NCBI GenBank assembly: GCA_030220185.1
Contig: JASPKZ010002337.1
Coordinates: 2,079,501 to 2,143,500 of the forward strand
Length of the DNA: 64,000 nucleotides
Source of the DNA: Diploptera punctata
Taxonomy: Eukaryota > Arthropoda > Insecta > Blattodea > Blaberidae
Direction of reading: 5' to 3'
How positions within the stretch are numbered: position 1 is the first letter of the stretch; each line of letters starts with the position of its first letter. Of the stretch, positions 37,232 to 48,639 are shown piece by piece. A program made the position numbers and the translations under genes. The notes below the pieces were generated by a model that had not been told where the DNA came from, made no database searches, and worked only from the letters and a program-made list of their open reading frames with translations.

Positions 37232-37616
37232 CTCGATGGGATCTAAAGTGCGGAAGGATATTCCCAACAAGCCTTTTTTATTTTTATTTTATGAAGGAAA
37301 CCACAATGGGAAGACCAATATCCTAAAGATTATATCTAGTTATTTCATTTCCCGATAACAAGATACTGATTACGTGATTTTTACCTACTAACTTGATTTA
37401 AATTCTATGAAAAGTGAATTCAAATTGTCTTATTTCGGTTTATAATCCATCGAATTTTTTGTCAACTTTACAAATGTCGTCTACAGTATTATATGAAAAA
37501 CGTTGACTATTCATTCTTAAACTTACTTTATGCATGGACTTTTTCTCAATATGCCTAATTTTAAATAAGCAAGATTAATTAATGAATATCAATAAAATTA
37601 AATAAATAAAACATTA

Positions 37617-37856
37617 ATTGAATCGCTGAGTTAAAAAGGGAAGAAACTCCACTGCCTTCGAAGAGCGATAAAACACGTATGCAATACAGAAATTATGAAT
37701 TCTTGCTATATTTGAATTCTATGTAAGCAAATGATCAATATTGTAATTGGTCTAAAAGTTAATGAGAGCAAGTTGTAAAAAGTTATGTAGTTTAAGGTTT
37801 TCTCAAAAGTAGGGTACTAGGAGTTTCTTCCCTTTACAACTCAGCGATTCAATTAG
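37617..37856. repeat. Hairpin with 34-base arms
   Basis: attgaatcgctgagtt with gggaagaaactcc (37617-37650) is matched by the inverse at 37823-37856. The inner 170 bases are unrelated. Probably a small foldback element; 37232-37616 holds nothing I recognise. Confidence 0.5.
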
Positions 37857-38020
37857 ATCAATCATTATTTGTTCTGAAACTTGGGTACTTGACTCTTATA
37901 TCGGAAAATAATTTAAATACTTTTGAAAGAAAGGTACTGAGAAGAATTATTGGGAGCAGTTTGTGTAGATAATATCTGGAGAAGAAGATATAATAGATAC
38001 AATTATTAGGAGATCTCGAT

Positions 38021-38413
38021 TTTTTTTTTGTTCAATGCCACCTGTTTGTCATTGGACATTTCAGGTATTCTCTCCTGGAATTGGAGTATTGTAACCCACT
38101 TCTGAGGTTGGGGCGCCTGGAAGGCAAGTTTACGCTGCCCCAATGATATGATTGGTGGTGACGATGGGTAATGATGCGCCAGGAGAGACCTTAAACCTAA
38201 ACTTAATATAATGAGGTGAATATAATATTGATGATAATGATGGCCAGATGATGTTCGGGGACCGTTTGGGCCTTAAAGTATCGTGACATTTGTCTTACGG
38301 GTGAGGAAAAACCCCGAAAAAACCTCACCCAGGAAACTTGTCCCGAGCGGGGATCGAACCCGGGCCCGCTGCGTGACAAGGCAGCACGCTACCTCGAGAT
38401 CACAGCGGTGGAC
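38021..38413 (-). mobile_element. tRNA-derived SINE, family D, with extra 3' segment
   Basis: On the minus strand the tRNA-like head (38413-38340; cccgggttcgatccccgc) and family D body are followed by a second segment shared with 33140-33310 and an A run at the 3' end (38021-38030). Bounded by a 12-base duplication. Confidence 0.75.
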
Positions 38414-38557
38414 GGAGATCTCGATATTGTCTCACACATAATACTTGGCAGTTTTATATGGTCTGGACATATTAATAGAATGCCAAATAGTAGGAAGGTG
38501 ACACAAATCATCTGTTCACAACCTCAAGGAACCAGATTAAGAGGAAGACCTAAAAAT

Positions 38558-39006
38558 AAATTTAATTATATGTGTGGCACCATAAAACGAAGTCTCAAAG
38601 GAACTAGAAAGGAGACACTTTTAAACTTTTATAAAACAATGGTGATTCCAAAACTACTATATGGATCGGAACACTGGGTCTTAACCAAAAACCAGGAACG
38701 AAGAATAGAAATGTCATAAATGAGGTTTCTGAGGAGTGTGGCTGGCTATACAATAACAAATCGAAAACGAAATGAAAATATACGAAGTGAACTAAATGTA
38801 TTCAAACTATAATATAGAATTGCACAATACAGAGATGAATGGATGGATCGTATCAATAGAATGGATAACAATAGAATTCCGAAACAGATTTTTCATTATA
38901 TACCACTAGGACGAATAAATGTTGGAAGACCCAGTAAAAGATGGACAGACCAATTATAGCATGAGATCGGAACAGATCTTAAGGTCTAATCCTTGATGCT
39001 GACGAT
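38558..39006 (+). mobile_element. LINE family U tail, 5' truncated
   Basis: KFNYMCGTIKRSLKGTRKE, FYKTMVIPKLLYGSEHWVL, AQYRDEWMDRINRMDNNR, GRINVGRPSKRWTDQL with stops between. The same family as the reverse transcriptase at 6235-7490. Confidence 0.7.
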
Positions 39007-39170
39007 GACCTAAGAATGTATGGCGGGATTGTGTGCGCCAGGATCTTAAAAAATGTCAAATAAATATTGGAAAAGGCTTTCTATGGAGAGGAATGTCTAG
39101 AGGAGGCTCATTAAGGAGGCAAAAGATCTTATTGGGCTGTAGTGCCATTTAAGAAGAAGATGAAACTAAA

Positions 39171-40077
39171 TATTTGGTAACATGTACAAGCACATTATAT
39201 AATGGAAAAAGACAGTTAACAACAACAAATGAGTGAAAATTGAATAAGTTGCAGAATTGTCTGACCAAAGGATATGTGCTCCCGTAAAATATGCGAACTG
39301 AACACTAATTCCTTTTCTGCTTCAGTAAATCATTTCCCTTCCTGCATTCCCATCTCTCTCTTTTCTTTCGCCCTTCCCACTACTCACAATTTTGAGCCTT
39401 CTTGGAGGACAGATTATGTGTACTAGCAGTTCAGTGTTGTCAACTCAACATGAACACGTTGTACGGAGTGGTGAAATAAATTATTATTAAGTAAATAATA
39501 AAAGTAAATCAGCGTCATTAGACTTACTTAAACATGAAGAAGTAATAATTGGACGGCGTTATGCATTAATCGGTTATGCGCCATTATGTACGTTTCTAGA
39601 AAAATACGATTACAATTTAAGTTATTCTTCACTTTTTATTGTATCGCCAAACAAACAATAATAGATATTGCAAGTTATTTTCCTTGTTTAACACTTACGC
39701 ATCAACAATATAAGAGCGGGAACATTTGGCGCTTAGCTGCATGATGCAAAATTTAGATCAGCATTTATGAAGATCTGGTTTCATAGCCGTTTGTTGTAAA
39801 ATATAGAATCTCTGTTAGGACTGAATGCGTTTAAATTTGCTTTAATAGTAAGGCTATATTTAAAGATTTGGCGCTAAAAGTGTGCGTACACTTACTTCAT
39901 GAGCCAATTCCAACATATGACATCAAATTCTCATTTTTTTAATTGGGCTTATCCGGTTGATGCATAACATCGTCCAAATAACCTTACATGATTCAAAATT
40001 CATAACTCTATTTGAGGGAAATTATGATAAAAAAAGTGCTAAATAATTTAATTTCATTCAATTTACGAAGTTTAACC
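39171..40077. other. Unrecognised intergenic sequence
   Basis: No ORF of note, no repeat shared elsewhere in the window and no element ends that I can recognise. Confidence 0.35.
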
Positions 40078-40583
40078 TCTCGTCTTAGAGGTACTTACTT
40101 ACTTTCTCACTGGCACTATCGAACCCGTAAGGTTCATGGCCGCGCGAACATAAGCTCTCCATACATTCCTATCCTGAGCTAATGCTTTCCAATCATTCCC
40201 TGTATAATCTACTTCCCTCAAATCATAGTTAATGTTATTCTCCCACCTCATTCTTGGTCTACCAACTGGACGTTTTCCCTCTGGCTTTCCTACAACAAGC
40301 TTCCATGCAAGTCTTTCATTCCCCATACGTGCAACATGTCCTGCCCATCGCAGTCTACGAGACTTAACTGTTCTTATTATATCTGGCTTCCTATAAAGAC
40401 CATGTAATTCATTGTTGTGTGGTCTTCTCCATTCACCTGTCTGTTCATCTCTCTTTGGTCCAAAAATTTTCCTAAGAACTTTATTCTCAAATACTCGTAA
40501 TCTCCTTTCCTCCCTTAAAGTAAGAGTCCATGTTTCACACCCATATAATATAACTGGTAGAATAATCTCGTCTTATAGGTACT
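40078..40583 (-). mobile_element. LINE family Y tail with target duplication
   Basis: A duplication of about 17 bases (tctcgtcttagaggtact at 40078-40095, with one change at 40566-40583) bounds a 5'-truncated copy. Minus strand: MGNERLAWKLVVGKPEGKRP, VGRPRMRWENNINYDLREV, DWKALAQDRNVWRAYVRAAM, then a (TAAG)n tail. Confidence 0.8.
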
Positions 40584-40965
40584 TTAAAAATGCCAAACTC
40601 TACCCGGGCCTTACAGTGACATGATCTGTCGGGAAAGGAATCTTAAATATGGATCATATACATACTTTTTTGATCACACGAGGACATGGAGAGCCTCCCC
40701 GAATGAGTGATCAGTTAAATGAGCCTCCTCCGAGACAACACAACATTACGACGAAACACACCATTTACACACACACGTTCATACTAAACATAGCGGATAT
40801 AATGATTGCCAGATGATGTTCAGGGACCGTGTGGGCCTTAAAGTATCCTGACATCTGTCTTAAAGATGAGGAAAACCCCGAAAGAAAAACCTCACCCAGG
40901 AAACTTGTCCCGACCGGAATCGAACTCAGGCCCGCTGAGTACGATACCACAGCGGTGGACTACTA

Positions 40966-40966
<1 letters not shown>
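40584..40966 (-). mobile_element. SINE family D with flanking repeat
   Basis: From 40665 to 40966 it matches family D and its extended tail (gacatggagagcctccc also at 58150). The head is decayed (cgaccggaatcgaactcagg). 40590-40664 resembles the end of the mariner-like stretch at 57420-57520. Confidence 0.6.

Positions 40967-40969
<3 letters not shown>

Positions 40970-41036
<67 letters not shown>
40970..41036. repeat. (AAT)n microsatellite
   Basis: About 22 uninterrupted AAT triplets directly before a SINE. Similar runs occur at 52523-52603, 60619-60675 and 63120-63172. Confidence 0.9.
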
Positions 41037-41038
<2 letters not shown>

Positions 41039-41335
41039 GCACGCCGTAGCGTAGTGGTTAAGGCACTGAGCTACAAGCCGGAGGGTCGAGGGTTCAAGTC
41101 CCGTTGGGGTCAGGATTTTTAAACTGACCCAAACCCTCTGGCGGCACTATGGCCCTGGAGTCGACTCGGCCTCTAACTGAAATGAGTACCAGACGCTTGT
41201 TCTGGGGGTAAAGGCGGCCGTTACGCAGGGCTGACAACCCGGCTGACATAAAGGGCCGATTGTCTAGAAAAAGTGGGAGCCTTAACCTCCTACTACCTCC
41301 AAGGGCCTCCGGGCCTGTTGTGGGATCACTTTACA
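41037..41335 (+). mobile_element. tRNA-derived SINE, family A
   Basis: Complete copy: head ccgtagcgtagtggttaagg, B box gggttcaagtcccgttgg, body with gccctggagtcgactcggc and gcttgttctgggg, end gtgggatcacttta. The best reference copy here; others at 1525-1735, 50190-50495 and a head-only piece at 44465-44550. Confidence 0.8.
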
Positions 41336-41454
41336 TATTAATAACAATAATAGATTAACAGTAATACACTAATAATATTAGGTTAAAAACAATAATCGAA
41401 TGATAGCAAAATATTAATAATAATGGTAGGGTTATATTAATATTAAGTCCCGCG

Positions 41455-41788
41455 CCGTAGCCGAGCGGTTAAGGTAGGAAGCCTTGGCGCAGAGCTACGG
41501 GACTTGCGCTGGTTCGAGTCTCCATGGGGGAAGAAATTTTCTCATGGTATTTCGGCCAGTATGGGACCGGTGCCCACCCAGCATCGTGAGGCAATTGGGT
41601 AGCTACAATAAGTAGCGGCTCCAGGTTGAGGAACCAGCTATAACGGCTGGGGGACTCGACATGCTAACCACATGTCACCCCTACACTGGCTGTTGATCAT
41701 CTACCTCTGTGATTGACACATGTGGATGTGAAGGGCCAGCAGCCGGCTGGTAAAAGGGCAACCGCTGAAAAGTGGAAAGACCCTTAAT
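41455..41788 (+). mobile_element. tRNA-derived SINE, family B
   Basis: Complete copy: cgtagccgagcggttaagg, ggttcgagtctccatggg, body, and the end ccgctgaaaagtggaaagac. Closely matches 45859-46200. Confidence 0.8.
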
Positions 41789-41826
41789 CGGAATATTAAT
41801 ATTAATAAAGTAACCAACTAATTAAC

Positions 41827-42170
41827 TACACTATCGAACCCATAGGTTCATGGCCACGCGCGCATAAGCTCTCCATACTTCCCTATCCTAGCTAACATTT
41901 TCCAATCAACCCCTGTATAATCTACTTCCCTTAAATCAAAGTTAATGTTATTCTCCCAACTCATTCTTGACCGTTTTCCCTCTGGCTTTCCTACAAGAAG
42001 CTTCCATGCACGTCTTTCATTCCTCATTCGTGCCACATGTCCTGCCCATCGCAGTCTACGAGACTATATCTGGCTTCCTATAAAAGAACATGTAGTTCAT
42101 TGTTATGTAGCCTTCTGCATTCACCTGTCCGTTCATCTCTCTTTGGTCCAAATTTTTTCTAAGAACTTTA
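41827..42170 (-). mobile_element. LINE family Y tail
   Basis: Minus strand: MARMRNERRAWKLLVGKPEG, SWENNINFDLREVDYTGVDW. 5'-truncated and lacking a few segments compared with 63174-64000. Confidence 0.7.
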
Positions 42171-42349
42171 CAATAGTAAACAAATACATATTTTCATTTG
42201 ATTTCAATGAATTCCACATGATCAGCCGATAGGAAATTTAGCTTGTAATTATGATAAAAGAAAGACAATAGAGCATAATAATAATAATATACTAATAATA
42301 TTAGGCTTCTTCTTCTTCTTCTTCCGAATGCAGTATTGGGTGATGATGC

Positions 42350-42808
42350 CCGTTCTGCGACTACAAAAACTGATCTTTCCATCGGTTGAAGGGTCTTCCG
42401 AGGTCTCTTTTGCCTTTAGGGTTAAGGTGGTAAATCATCTTTGGTAAACGGGAATTTGACATTCTCTGGACGTGTTGGAACCATTTATTCTGATAATTTT
42501 GTATATGTTCAACCATTTCCCTACTATTCCACTGCATCCTTATCTCATCACTTTTCATTCTATCCCTTAATGTTACTCCAGTTAGTGAACGGAGGAATCT
42601 CATTTGTGAACTATTAATGCGGGATTTATCTTTTGCTCGAAGTGTCCAGCATTCACTTCCGTATAGTAGAGCAGGTTTGGCTATGGCATTATGAAATCTC
42701 AATTGGATTTCTTTCCTCATTTGTTTTCCAAAATTTCTCCTAATTATACCATTTAATCTGTTATATTTTTCTAATTTTTTTTCCACATCTTTTTGATTAT
42801 GAAACTGT
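42350..42808 (-). mobile_element. LINE family X C-terminal fragment
   Basis: Minus strand open frame: EKYNRLNGIIRRNFGKQMRK, NAIAKPALLYGSECWTLRAK, MRFLRSLTGVTLRDRMK, QNYQNKWFQHVQRMSNSR, KGKRDLGRPFNRWKDQF. Well preserved; a reference for the family at 24591-25085. Confidence 0.75.
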
Positions 42809-43090
42809 GTTCATGGCTCCGTGGATATAAGCTCTCTATACATCCATATCCTCAGCTAACGTTTTCAATAAAACCCTGCATAATTCACCTCCCTCAACCA
42901 TGGTTAATGTTATTCTCCCGCCTCATGCTTGGTCTACTTACTTGGCGATTTTGCCTCTCGTTTTCCTACAGAAAGTTTCCAAGCCCCTCTTTCATTCCTC
43001 ATCCATACCACATATTCTACTCACCGCAAACTGAGACTTAACTTTCTGGATTATGTAGCTCACTGTTATGTAATCTTAAATATATCTGTA
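42809..43090 (-). mobile_element. LINE family Y tail, decayed
   Basis: Minus-strand nucleotide match to the family Y tail (catggctccgtggatataag, gttattctcccgcctcatg). Frames are lost. Confidence 0.55.
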
Positions 43091-43149
43091 CCTGTTTTTA
43101 AAAGTATATATGCCGATAATTCCTAGATTTATTTACTTCAATAGTTCTT

Positions 43150-43950
43150 TCGGAATGTGATGCACAAAGAAATTAAACATAGCCTCAATTCTGGTAATGC
43201 GTGCTATTATGCATTACAGGAACTTTTGTCGTCCCAACTTCTCTCTCTCAAAAAAAAAGTTAAACTAAAAATATATATAAAACCGTTATTCTCCAGTTAT
43301 ATTACATGGATGTGAAACACAGACCCTTACTTTAAGGGAGGAGAAAATATTACGAGTATTTGAAAATAATATTTTAGAAAATTTTACCATTGAATGATAA
43401 AATCAAAGAACTAGAGAAAAATGGTTTAGACATGTAGAAAGAATTAATGTAACAAGATTATCAGAAGCAGCATTTAACTACAAGCCAAGAGGTTCCAGGA
43501 ATGTAGGAAGGCCAGTGAAAAGATGGACAGAACAACTGTGAGGCGGAACAGGCAATTTACCTAACCCGTGAAGTGAAGTAGAAGAAGGAAAATGTTTTGA
43601 CCAAAGAGAGATGAACAGATAGGCGAATGGAGAAGAGTACACAACAGTGAATTGTATGACCTTTATATAACAAACGAGATGCAATATGAACAGTTAATTC
43701 TCGTAGACTACGATGGGAGGTCTGGCACGAATGGGGAATGAAAGAGCGGCATGGAAGTTTTTATGGGAAGACCAGATGAAAAACGCCAATTGGTAGATCG
43801 AGGATGAGGTGGTAAAATAACGTTAACTATGATTTGAAGAAGTAGATTAATTGGGGAATGGTTGGAAAACATTAGCTGAGGATAGGGATGTACGTAGAGC
43901 TTATTTCCACGCGCCCATGAACCTACGGGTTCGATAGAGCCAGTGAGTTA
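43150..43950 (+). mobile_element. LINE family Y fragment, decayed
   Basis: Plus strand: HKEIKHSLNSGNACYYALQE region, then RINVTRLSEAAFNYKPRGSR from another LINE type, then the family Y tail (cgatagagccagtgagttag). The switch near 43390-43560 suggests an older nested insertion. Confidence 0.55.
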
Positions 43951-44040
43951 GACTTTCTACAGTATATAGCGAAAAAAAATGAGAAATTGGCAATACCCAC
44001 AAAAGGAATAAATACCTATGAACATGTTTCCTTGGGATTA

Positions 44041-44208
44041 TTAAGTTCTTCCTTTCTGATTGGGTTTACTAGCAGTGGCAGTCCCACGACGAACCCCGAC
44101 CTTCAAAGTCTTCACCCCGAGAACATTCTTGTAGCCCTTTGAATTAACACTGACGATAAAGAACAAGTATAAAACTAAACACAGTAGGAAAAACGTGCGT
44201 ATCTTCAT
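44041..44208 (-). CDS. Candidate small secreted peptide, 55 residues
   Basis: The minus-strand ATG (44208-44206, context GCAAGATGA) opens MKIRTFFLLCLVLYLFFIVS followed by VNS, a strong signal peptide. The predicted mature part, KGYKNVLGVKTLKVGVRRGT then ATASKPNQKGRT, is basic with an RR pair, and ends at TAA (44043-44041). The stretch is less AT-rich than its flanks and is not part of any repeat seen here. No cysteines. Function unknown: it could be a secreted basic peptide or a small structural protein. Confidence 0.5.
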   Translation of the reverse strand: MKIRTFFLLCLVLYLFFIVSVNSKGYKNVLGVKTLKVGVRRGTATASKPNQKGRT

Positions 44209-44464
44209 CTTGCTGCCTGGCCAACTGCCCTGGAGTAACTTAAGTGGCTACTTCCGCTACTCCAGTAGTCATTCGCTCTCCAAATTACTCCGACACTTAA
44301 GGATTATGAAATTACTCGTTCTTTGGGTGCCGTTCACAGCTATATCATCACTAATTGATAGCTCTGAACATATTTTTCGCAATCCATCCTGCATTAGCGG
44401 ATATGTCATTCATAATATAGTAATTTTCTCTACAAGGATTGAAAATATAAATACTAGTTTTTTA
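44209..44464. other. Upstream region of the small peptide gene
   Basis: It contains a short palindrome (ggagtaacttaagt ... gctactcc, 44231-44264). No clear TATA box in the expected place. Nothing else recognised. Confidence 0.3.
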
Positions 44465-44550
44465 TGGCGCCACAATCGTTGGTCTATAGGTTAAGTTCCT
44501 TGGCTCTGGTCCGGAGGGTCGCGGTTTCAAACCCGCTTGGGTCGATGGAT
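44465..44550 (+). mobile_element. tRNA-like SINE head
   Basis: gccacaatcgttggtctata then ggtcgcggtttcaaaccc and ttgggtcgatggatttt, related to the family A head. The body is absent. Confidence 0.45.
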
Positions 44551-44704
44551 TTTAGGATGAAAAAAATTCAAGAGACAAGCCCTGCAGGAGAAACTTTAAG
44601 ATATGAGTCTGAAGTATGAAGAATTTGCGGCTCGTAAAAGAACCTCAATCCTAAATTAGAGCCTCTGAGCAGAATTTAATCTATCTTTCCCAACAAAGTA
44701 GGCT

Positions 44705-44985
44705 AATTCTTTACTTAAATACTAGTTGTCAAAGATTGAGATGGTTAGCACATATCACAAGGATGGAAATCACAAGGAAAGTCAAGATTGTCCTCAACAA
44801 CAATTCAGATGGAACCAGATTAAGAGGAAGACCAAGAACAAGATGGTGGAATTGTGTACAAGCAGACGTGAAAGGGTTTGGAATAAAGAACTGAAGGGAG
44901 TTGCGATGAATACAAAAGGATGGAAGAAGGCCATAGAGGAGGTTAAGACCCACTCGGTCTGTGACACCAAATAAGAAGAAGAAGA
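44705..44985 (+). mobile_element. LINE family V tail
   Basis: RLRWLAHITRMEITRKVK, NNSDGTRLRGRPRTRWWN, CVQADVKGFGIKN, then a GAAGAAGAA end. Same family as 37865-39170. The following 44986-45395 is unrecognised. Confidence 0.65.
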
Positions 44986-45399
44986 TTTAAATACGAGATG
45001 TCTTTTTGAGGCGATGAGCCAACCACTTGTCACTCGTTGAGATTTATAGGAAAATACAAGTTTATATTTCTGTCCCCATATTTCGCAATTTCGCACCCAT
45101 ATTGTGTAAACATTATGTAATATTCCTTGCATATTGTTAGTTTTCTTGTAGTGCCTACACGACATTTATACCAAACGTAATATTATAATTTTCAAGATTT
45201 GTAAATTCTTTTTCGAAAATTTTTCTTGAGAACAACCTTCTGAATTCGCTAAAACAATAATAATTCGCTGTTTTCGCAGTTAGAGGCGAACATACGTTAT
45301 TTTCACGTTCTTAGATTCACTTCCGACCTCGAAAAATATGTTTTTTCTTTCAGTTTTCTAAATTTCAAGAATTATTTTGTGTGTTACCGTATTTCTTTG

Positions 45400-45582
45400 A
45401 GAAAACCAGAGGGAAAACGCCCAGTTGGTAGACCAAGAATTAGGTGGGAGAATAACATTAACCATGATTTGAGGGAAGTAGATTATACAGGGAATGATTG
45501 GAAAACATTAGCTCAGGATAGGGATATATGGAGAGCTTATGTCCGCGCGGTCATGAACCTTCAGGTTCGATAGTGCCAGTTA
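45400..45582 (+). mobile_element. LINE family Y tail
   Basis: RKPEGKRPVGRPRIRWENNI, NHDLREVDYTGNDWKTL, DIWRAYVRAVMNLQVR and a stop, then cagttagttattta. The shortest copy, strongly 5'-truncated. 45583-45858 holds nothing I recognise. Confidence 0.75.
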
Positions 45583-45858
45583 GTTATTTATTTCTTTGAA
45601 CGACGCGCCCTTTAACAGCAAATATTACTTGCGTCGCAATTCAGATCTGGGCGAAATGGCCGAGAAATTTGGCTCAGAAGCCTGTAAGAATTCTTCTGAA
45701 GTCGGATTTCAATTTTTTTTTAACTTATTCATTTTTTATCTAAAATATGTTGCATAAACAATAACTTAATAGAGAGGGTCAATGAGTTTACATAATCTTG
45801 GATATAATTTAACGTTTGTTGGTGAAACATAGATCAATTTTAAATTGTATAAAAAATA

Positions 45859-46200
45859 TGTCCCGCGCCGTAGCCAAGCGGTTAAGGTAGGAAGCCTTGG
45901 CGAAGAGCTACGGGACTTGCGCTGGTTCGAGTCTCCATGGGGGAAGACATTTTCTCATGGTATTTCGGCCAGTATGGGACCGGTGCCCACCCAGCATCGT
46001 GAGTCAATTGGGTAGCTACAATAAGTAGCGGTTCCAGGTTGAGGAACCAGCTATAACGGCTGGGGGACTCGACATGCTAACCACATGTCACCCTTACACT
46101 GGCTGTTGATCATCTACCTCTGTGATTGACACATGTGGATGTGAAGGGCCAGCAGCCGGCTGGTAAAAGGGCAACCGCTGAAAAGTGGAAAGACCCTCAA
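45859..46200 (+). mobile_element. tRNA-derived SINE, family B
   Basis: Head cgtagccaagcggttaagg, ggttcgagtctccatggg, body, and the end ccgctgaaaagtggaaagac. Nearly identical to 41455-41788, so fairly young. Confidence 0.8.
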
Positions 46201-46219
46201 ACGGATAAAAAATATAAAA

Positions 46220-46995
46220 AATAATAGGAATAATTAACAAAATCATGAAGCCTTCCCTAGTAGGCTACAGCGACACACAAAAATATGTTTATTTAAAACC
46301 TTAGATAGACCTGTACTAGGTTACGGAAGCGAAGCATGGACTATGAGGGGTACCGATATTCAACAGAATTACGGCCAGTGAAATGATATTTTTAGATCAA
46401 CACTTGAATATACTCGCAACATGGGCCGAAAAAAAAGGAAGAATATAGGCTATCATGCAAGCACTTTGCTATTGTGCATTACACAGGGACTCTTGTCCCA
46501 ACTCCTTTCAAAAAAACATTAAACTGAAAATGTATAAAACTGTTATTCTTCCAGTTATATGTATGCAAACCACGGACCCTTACTTAAGAGAGGAAAAAAG
46601 ATTACGAGTATTTGAAAATAATGGTCTTAGGAAAAATTTTGGACCAAAGAGAGATGAACTAACAGGTGAATGGAGAAAACTACATAACAGTGAGCTGTAT
46701 GGTCTTTGTAGGAAGCCAGATATATTAACAACAGTTAAGTCTCATAGAGTGCGATGGACAGTACATGTGGCACAAATGGGAAATGAAAGAGGTGCACGGA
46801 TGCTTCTTGTAGGAAACCAAAGAGAAAACGGTCGGTTGGTAGACCAAGAATAACATTAATCATGATTTGAGGGAAGTAGATTATACAGCGGATGATTGGA
46901 AAACATTAGTTCAGGATAGAGATGTATGGAGAGCTTATGTCCGCGTGGCCATGAACCTACCGGTTCGATAGAGCCAGTAAGTTAGTTAGTTAGTT
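46220..46995 (+). mobile_element. Two joined LINE fragments
   Basis: 46220-46440 resembles 27185-27705 (GIINKIMKPSLV). 46445-46995 is family Y (KNIKLKMYKTVILPVI, RVFENNGLRKNFGPKRDE, VAQMGNERGARMLLVGN) and ends in a (TTAG)n run at 46978-46997. Confidence 0.65.
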
Positions 46996-47059
46996 AGCTT
47001 CAATTACAATCAATCTCATAATTTATAAATAAATACCGTTACAGTGGAAAACTAGTTTG

Positions 47060-47215
47060 CAACGAATAAATTGCAATAGACTTCCAAAAGTCATGCTTCA
47101 ATACCGTCCTCAAGGGAAAATATCTTTGGGACGTCTTAGAAAAAAGATGGGTCGAGAATGCTTCACTGAAATCATAACAGATTATGGACCTTAGAATTGT
47201 TTGGAAGATGACGAT
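47060..47215 (+). mobile_element. LINE tail remnant
   Basis: NRLPKVMLQYRPQGKISLGR, LRKKMGRECFTEIITDYGP, then a GATGACGATGATG end. Probably the 3' end of the 46220-46440 element, separated by the family Y insertion. Confidence 0.5.
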
Positions 47216-47501
47216 GATGTAAAATATTTTTCTCACGGTCGTCCAATCACAGTGAATTATGAAAACTGTGCGTGTGTGTGAGTTGGGATTAATGCAGAGT
47301 ATGGCGTTGTTTTGTTGAGATAACGTATATAAACACGTAGCATGTCATTTATCTTATAAATGTGTGACATATGATATCAAACAACATGTGTTGTAAATAT
47401 TATAGGAGATACGACGTACTGAAAGCTGGGATTATCGCTGAAATAACGCTCATCAAATATTTGAGACGCTCAAATTAACCTACATGCAGTTCACATTACG
47501 A

Positions 47502-47505
<4 letters not shown>

Positions 47506-47562
<57 letters not shown>

Positions 47563-47600
47563 GTCTCTCTCTCTCTCTTACTCTCTCTCACTCTCTCCCC
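47506..47600. repeat. (CT)n microsatellite
   Basis: About 95 bases of CT/TC dinucleotides with few interruptions. Confidence 0.9.
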
Positions 47601-47679
47601 ATATATCCAAGATAATCGTTATATGTAACGATTATGGCTAGAATTTTTATGTACTAAAAGTTAAGAGTGCAACGTAGTA

Positions 47680-48542
47680 CAGTAAAACTTGTTTAATCCG
47701 GAACGTGGATAATGCGGAAATCTGTCCAATGTGAACAAATTTATTGGTCCCGGCGAAATAATTATTTTACGTGTATTTATTTTGCATAAAAAGGAATCTG
47801 TCCAACGCTGAAATAAAAGGATATTTCTACACAAATCATGATTTTTATAAAGCGGAAAGACAGAAATAAATTAGTTTCAACTTCATTGAATTCGCCTTAG
47901 GCCAAAAAAACAATAAGGAATGATTCCTGCCGCCGGGTGAAGTAGAGATTCTACCTCTACCTGAAATTTTATTTCAGCCTCACTGCACACCCGTTACGCG
48001 AAATACAGATATCTGTCTTACAAATAATCATTGCACTCTAAAATCTTAAATTAGTTTAAGTTCTGAGACCGATATTTCACAGGTAGAGTTCTGAATTTAC
48101 GGAATAAAGTTGACTAAAACATATGTATTATTATCATTAAACGAAGAAAGTGGTTTAAGATAAATCTCCAAATTTCCGGACCGATGCTCCAAAGTCAAGC
48201 TCTAGCTGTAGCTAAATCCGTAGGGAATAACGATTTCAAGGCATCTTCAGGTTGGCGTTGGACAGTTTTTAAAAGACGACACAATGTAGTGTGGAATGAA
48301 ATTTGCGGGGAATCAAAGGATGTGGACAAAAGTGTAGTTAGTAAGCGGAAACCGAAACTGCGTACTTTAATTTCAGGATACGAGTCTAAGAGACATTTTT
48401 AAAGCTGACGAACGGGACTGTTTTCGGCACTCTATACTGAGATTAATAATAGACTTAAGTTTTAGTTTTTTATAATGCGGAATGTTGTCTAGTGTGGAAA
48501 AAGATTGGTCCCGTACGATTCCGCTTTGAGCAAGTTTTACTG
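47680..48542 (+). mobile_element. Tigger-like deletion derivative
   Basis: Ends CAGTAAAACTTG and CAAGTTTTACTG, flanked by TA on both sides (47678-47679, 48543-48544). It encodes a relic of the DNA-binding region: FKASSGWRWTVFKRRHNVVW, CGESKDVDKSVVS, LRTLISGYESKRHF, ending near ADERDCF where the first catalytic Asp would be. The catalytic domain is missing. Confidence 0.8.
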
Positions 48543-48581
48543 TATAATGAGAAGTTAGACTTATGACTTATTTTATTTTGG

Positions 48582-48625
<44 letters not shown>

Positions 48626-48639
48626 GAATAGTATAATGA

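Larger units (their letters stand above)
37865..39170 (+). mobile_element. LINE (family V) carrying two nested insertions
   Basis: Family V coding is split in three: 37865-38020 (SETWVL, FERKVLRRIIGSSL with shifts), 38414-38557 (SHIILGSFIWSGHINRMP, PQGTRLRGRPKN) and 39007-39170 (NVWRDCVRQDLKK). The first break is a SINE between copies of ggagatctcgat (38009-38020, 38414-38425). The second is a LINE U tail between gacctaaaaat (38547-38557) and gacctaagaat (39007-39017). Confidence 0.75.

Noticed and set aside
40099..40326. ORF reading MGNERLAWKLVVGK as a host gene
   Set aside because: Repeated about ten times in the window with truncated 5' ends, a tetranucleotide tail and target duplications; it is a LINE tail.
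45641..45720. Possible small gene near 45.65 kb
   Set aside because: A short less AT-rich stretch, but no ORF with a start context or splice sites.
46978..46997. Telomere-like TTAGG repeat
   Set aside because: The unit is TTAG, and it is the normal 3' tail of LINE family Y, also seen at other copies.
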